Shown here: piece after piece, positions 7,086 through 8,376 of the stretch
Numbering within the stretch: position 1 is the first letter of the stretch
Layout: every line of letters begins with the position of its first letter
Assembly: GCA_029864785.1 (NCBI GenBank)
Contig: JAOTST010000054.1
Location: 1 to 8,376, forward strand
Reading direction: 5' to 3'
Length of the DNA: 8,376 bases
Source of the DNA: Chromatiales bacterium
GTDB taxonomy: Bacteria > Pseudomonadota > Gammaproteobacteria > Thiohalomonadales > Thiohalomonadaceae
Made by a program: the position numbers and the translations under genes
The notes under the pieces: model-generated
Database searches by the model: none
Told to the model about the DNA's origin: nothing
The model's input: only the letters and a program-made list of their open reading frames with translations

Positions 7086-8251
7086 TATGCAGCTCCCACA
7101 GCAGCAACAACGATCGTTGCGGCCTCACTCAAATCATTAGATGCGGTGATATCAAGTCCACTGTCGGCGAGCATCTGACGCCCCAGATCAACGTTGGTTC
7201 CTTCAAGGCGAACCACGACCGGTACCTTGGCATCGACCTCCTTAACCGCAGCAATAATCCCTTCGGCAATCAGGTCACAACGAACGATGCCGCCAAAGAT
7301 GTTGACCAAAATTGCCTTTACGTTGCCATCAGAGAGGATCAACTTAAACGCTTCGGCCACCTTCTCTGCCGTGGTACCACCACCGACATCGAGGAAGTTG
7401 GCGGGATTGCCTCCCTTGAGTTTAATCAGATCCATAGTCGCCATCGCCAGACCGGCTCCGTTGACCATACAGCCGATAGAGCCGTCGAGACGCACATAGT
7501 TGAGACCGTGCTGATCGGCCAGATGTTCACGCTCATCTTCCTGAGTGGGATCGCGCAGTTCAGCCATCTTGGGTTGGCGATAGAGTGCGCTGTCATCAAG
7601 ATTCACCTTGGCATCAAGGGCGATCAGATGTCCGTCTCCCTTGACCACCAGTGGATTGATCTCCACCAGCGAGGCATCGCGACTCATAAACAGGTTGTAG
7701 ATACCGTTGAGAATTGTTGTCAGCTCTCTAACCTGAGTCCCTTCGAGTCCCAGAGAAAAAGCGAGTTGACGGCACTGATAGGCCTGTAGACCCGCCACGG
7801 GCGATACTGAAATAGAGGTGATTTTTTCGGGTGTCTCAGCGGCCACTTTCTCGATATCCATACCACCTTCAGTCGAGGCCATAAAGACAACACGCTTGCT
7901 AGCCCGATCAATCACCACACTCAGATAGAGTTCACGGGCGATGTCACCCACCTCTTCAATCAGTAATTGGTGAATAGGCTGCCCCTCGGGGCCACTCTGA
8001 TGAGTCACCAGTTGTGAACCAAACAGAGAACTAGCGACCTCTTTCAACTCAACCATAGAGTTGACCAGCTTGACGCCCCCCGCCTTGCCTCGTCCACCGG
8101 CATGAACCTGTGCCTTAACGACCCAACGGTCACCTCCCAACTCCTGGGCGGCATGCTCGGCTTCAGCCATACTGCTGGCAACTTGTCCCTGAGGGACAGG
8201 AATTCCAAACTCGGAGAAGACCCTTTTGGCCTGATACTCATGAAGATTCAT
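7085..8251 (-). CDS. sucC: Succinyl-CoA synthetase (ADP-forming) subunit beta
   Basis: The beta subunit of succinyl-CoA synthetase, which binds the nucleotide and provides part of the succinate site. It has 388 residues, identical in length to E. coli SucC, and the family N-terminus [20 protein letters not shown]. The ATP-grasp domain contains [13 protein letters not shown] (47-59) and the VEINPLVV metal-site stretch near residue 200. The C-terminal ligase domain carries [12 protein letters not shown] and [10 protein letters not shown]. It is the first gene of the sucC-sucD-nadE-glnB series. In enterics sucCD follows sucAB, but here the upstream neighbour is a 125-base intergenic region, so the pair has its own promoter. 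Only a weak purine-rich stretch (AGAGAC) stands about 9 bases before the ATG; no better start is available. Confidence 0.98.
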   Translation of the reverse strand: MNLHEYQAKRVFSEFGIPVPQGQVASSMAEAEHAAQELGGDRWVVKAQVHAGGRGKAGGVKLVNSMVELKEVASSLFGSQLVTHQSGPEGQPIHQLLIEEVGDIARELYLSVVIDRASKRVVFMASTEGGMDIEKVAAETPEKITSISVSPVAGLQAYQCRQLAFSLGLEGTQVRELTTILNGIYNLFMSRDASLVEINPLVVKGDGHLIALDAKVNLDDSALYRQPKMAELRDPTQEDEREHLADQHGLNYVRLDGSIGCMVNGAGLAMATMDLIKLKGGNPANFLDVGGGTTAEKVAEAFKLILSDGNVKAILVNIFGGIVRCDLIAEGIIAAVKEVDAKVPVVVRLEGTNVDLGRQMLADSGLDITASNDLSEAATIVVAAVGAA

Positions 8252-8376
8252 AAAAATCGGTCTCTATATAGATGATACGATGTGAAAGTACGCTATTTTG
8301 GATGAAATAGACTCTAAGCGCAAAATTTCGAGAATTGCCTCACAAAACTCATGCAAATCGACCGCCCTCATTTCAT
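8252..8376. other. Upstream region of sucC (no gene recognised)
   Basis: 125 bases to the window edge, A+T-rich compared with the genes. On the minus strand a candidate promoter is TTGCGC (8323-8318), 17 bases, then CAAAAT (8300-8295), four of six matches in each box, with a start near 8288. There is also a 6-bp inverted repeat CTATTT/AAATAG (8293-8298 and 8305-8310) and the 10-bp palindrome TCTATATAGA (8263-8272). An ATG at 8351 on the plus strand stays open for eight codons to the edge, without a Shine-Dalgarno. Confidence 0.5.
8295..8323 (-). promoter_or_regulatory. Candidate promoter for sucCD
   Basis: TTGCGC-17-CAAAAT on the minus strand, with a predicted leader of about 37 bases before the sucC ATG. 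The -10 box overlaps the left arm of the CTATTT/AAATAG inverted repeat (8293-8310), which would suit an operator. The hexamers are mediocre. A TATCAT (8277-8272) closer to the gene is a better -10 match but has no -35 at proper spacing. Confidence 0.3.

Overview
The window reads as ordinary, gene-dense chromosome of a non-enteric gammaproteobacterium. The evidence is the pgeF-rluD/bamD block, with bamD divergent from rluD as in Pseudomonas and E. coli relatives, a GlnB-type PII protein of exactly 112 residues with Tyr51 and Asp54, and a 388-residue SucC. Base composition looks even and close to balanced. I see no insertion sequence, phage gene, CRISPR array, tRNA or rRNA. No gene-free stretch exceeds about 125 bases. 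I cannot name the genus.

Layout. From 3282 down to 1 on the minus strand runs a tightly packed probable operon: rluD (23S rRNA pseudouridine synthase), pgeF (peptidoglycan editing factor), a ZIP-family metal transporter, a GcvR-like tandem ACT-domain protein, and the start of def (peptide deformylase), which leaves the window at base 1. Gaps are 12, 65 and 16 bases, and the last pair overlaps by one base (TAATG). A 48-base divergent intergenic region then separates rluD from bamD, the only clear plus-strand gene (3331-4095). bamD meets glnB tail to tail across 17 bases. From 8251 down to 4113 on the minus strand runs a second co-directional series, sucC-sucD-nadE-glnB, in which sucC and sucD also overlap by one base. 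The last 125 bases hold the sucC upstream region and perhaps the first codons of a rightward gene.

How the genes fit together. The right-hand series joins the succinyl-CoA step of the TCA cycle, glutamine-dependent NAD+ synthesis and the PII sensor of 2-oxoglutarate and ATP/ADP, so it is a carbon/nitrogen/NAD grouping. PII proteins are known to bind and regulate some NadE enzymes, so the nadE-glnB adjacency may be functional. The left-hand series mixes ribosome maturation, nascent-peptide deformylation, cell-wall precursor proofreading and metal uptake. Three of its products are metal-dependent or metal-moving.

I found no convincing undescribed system. The most interesting local features are in the rluD/bamD intergenic region: a good sigma70-like promoter whose predicted transcription start falls on the bamD ATG (a possible leaderless mRNA), and an imperfect 14-bp tandem duplication across the rluD start codon. 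The nadE-glnB linkage comes next.
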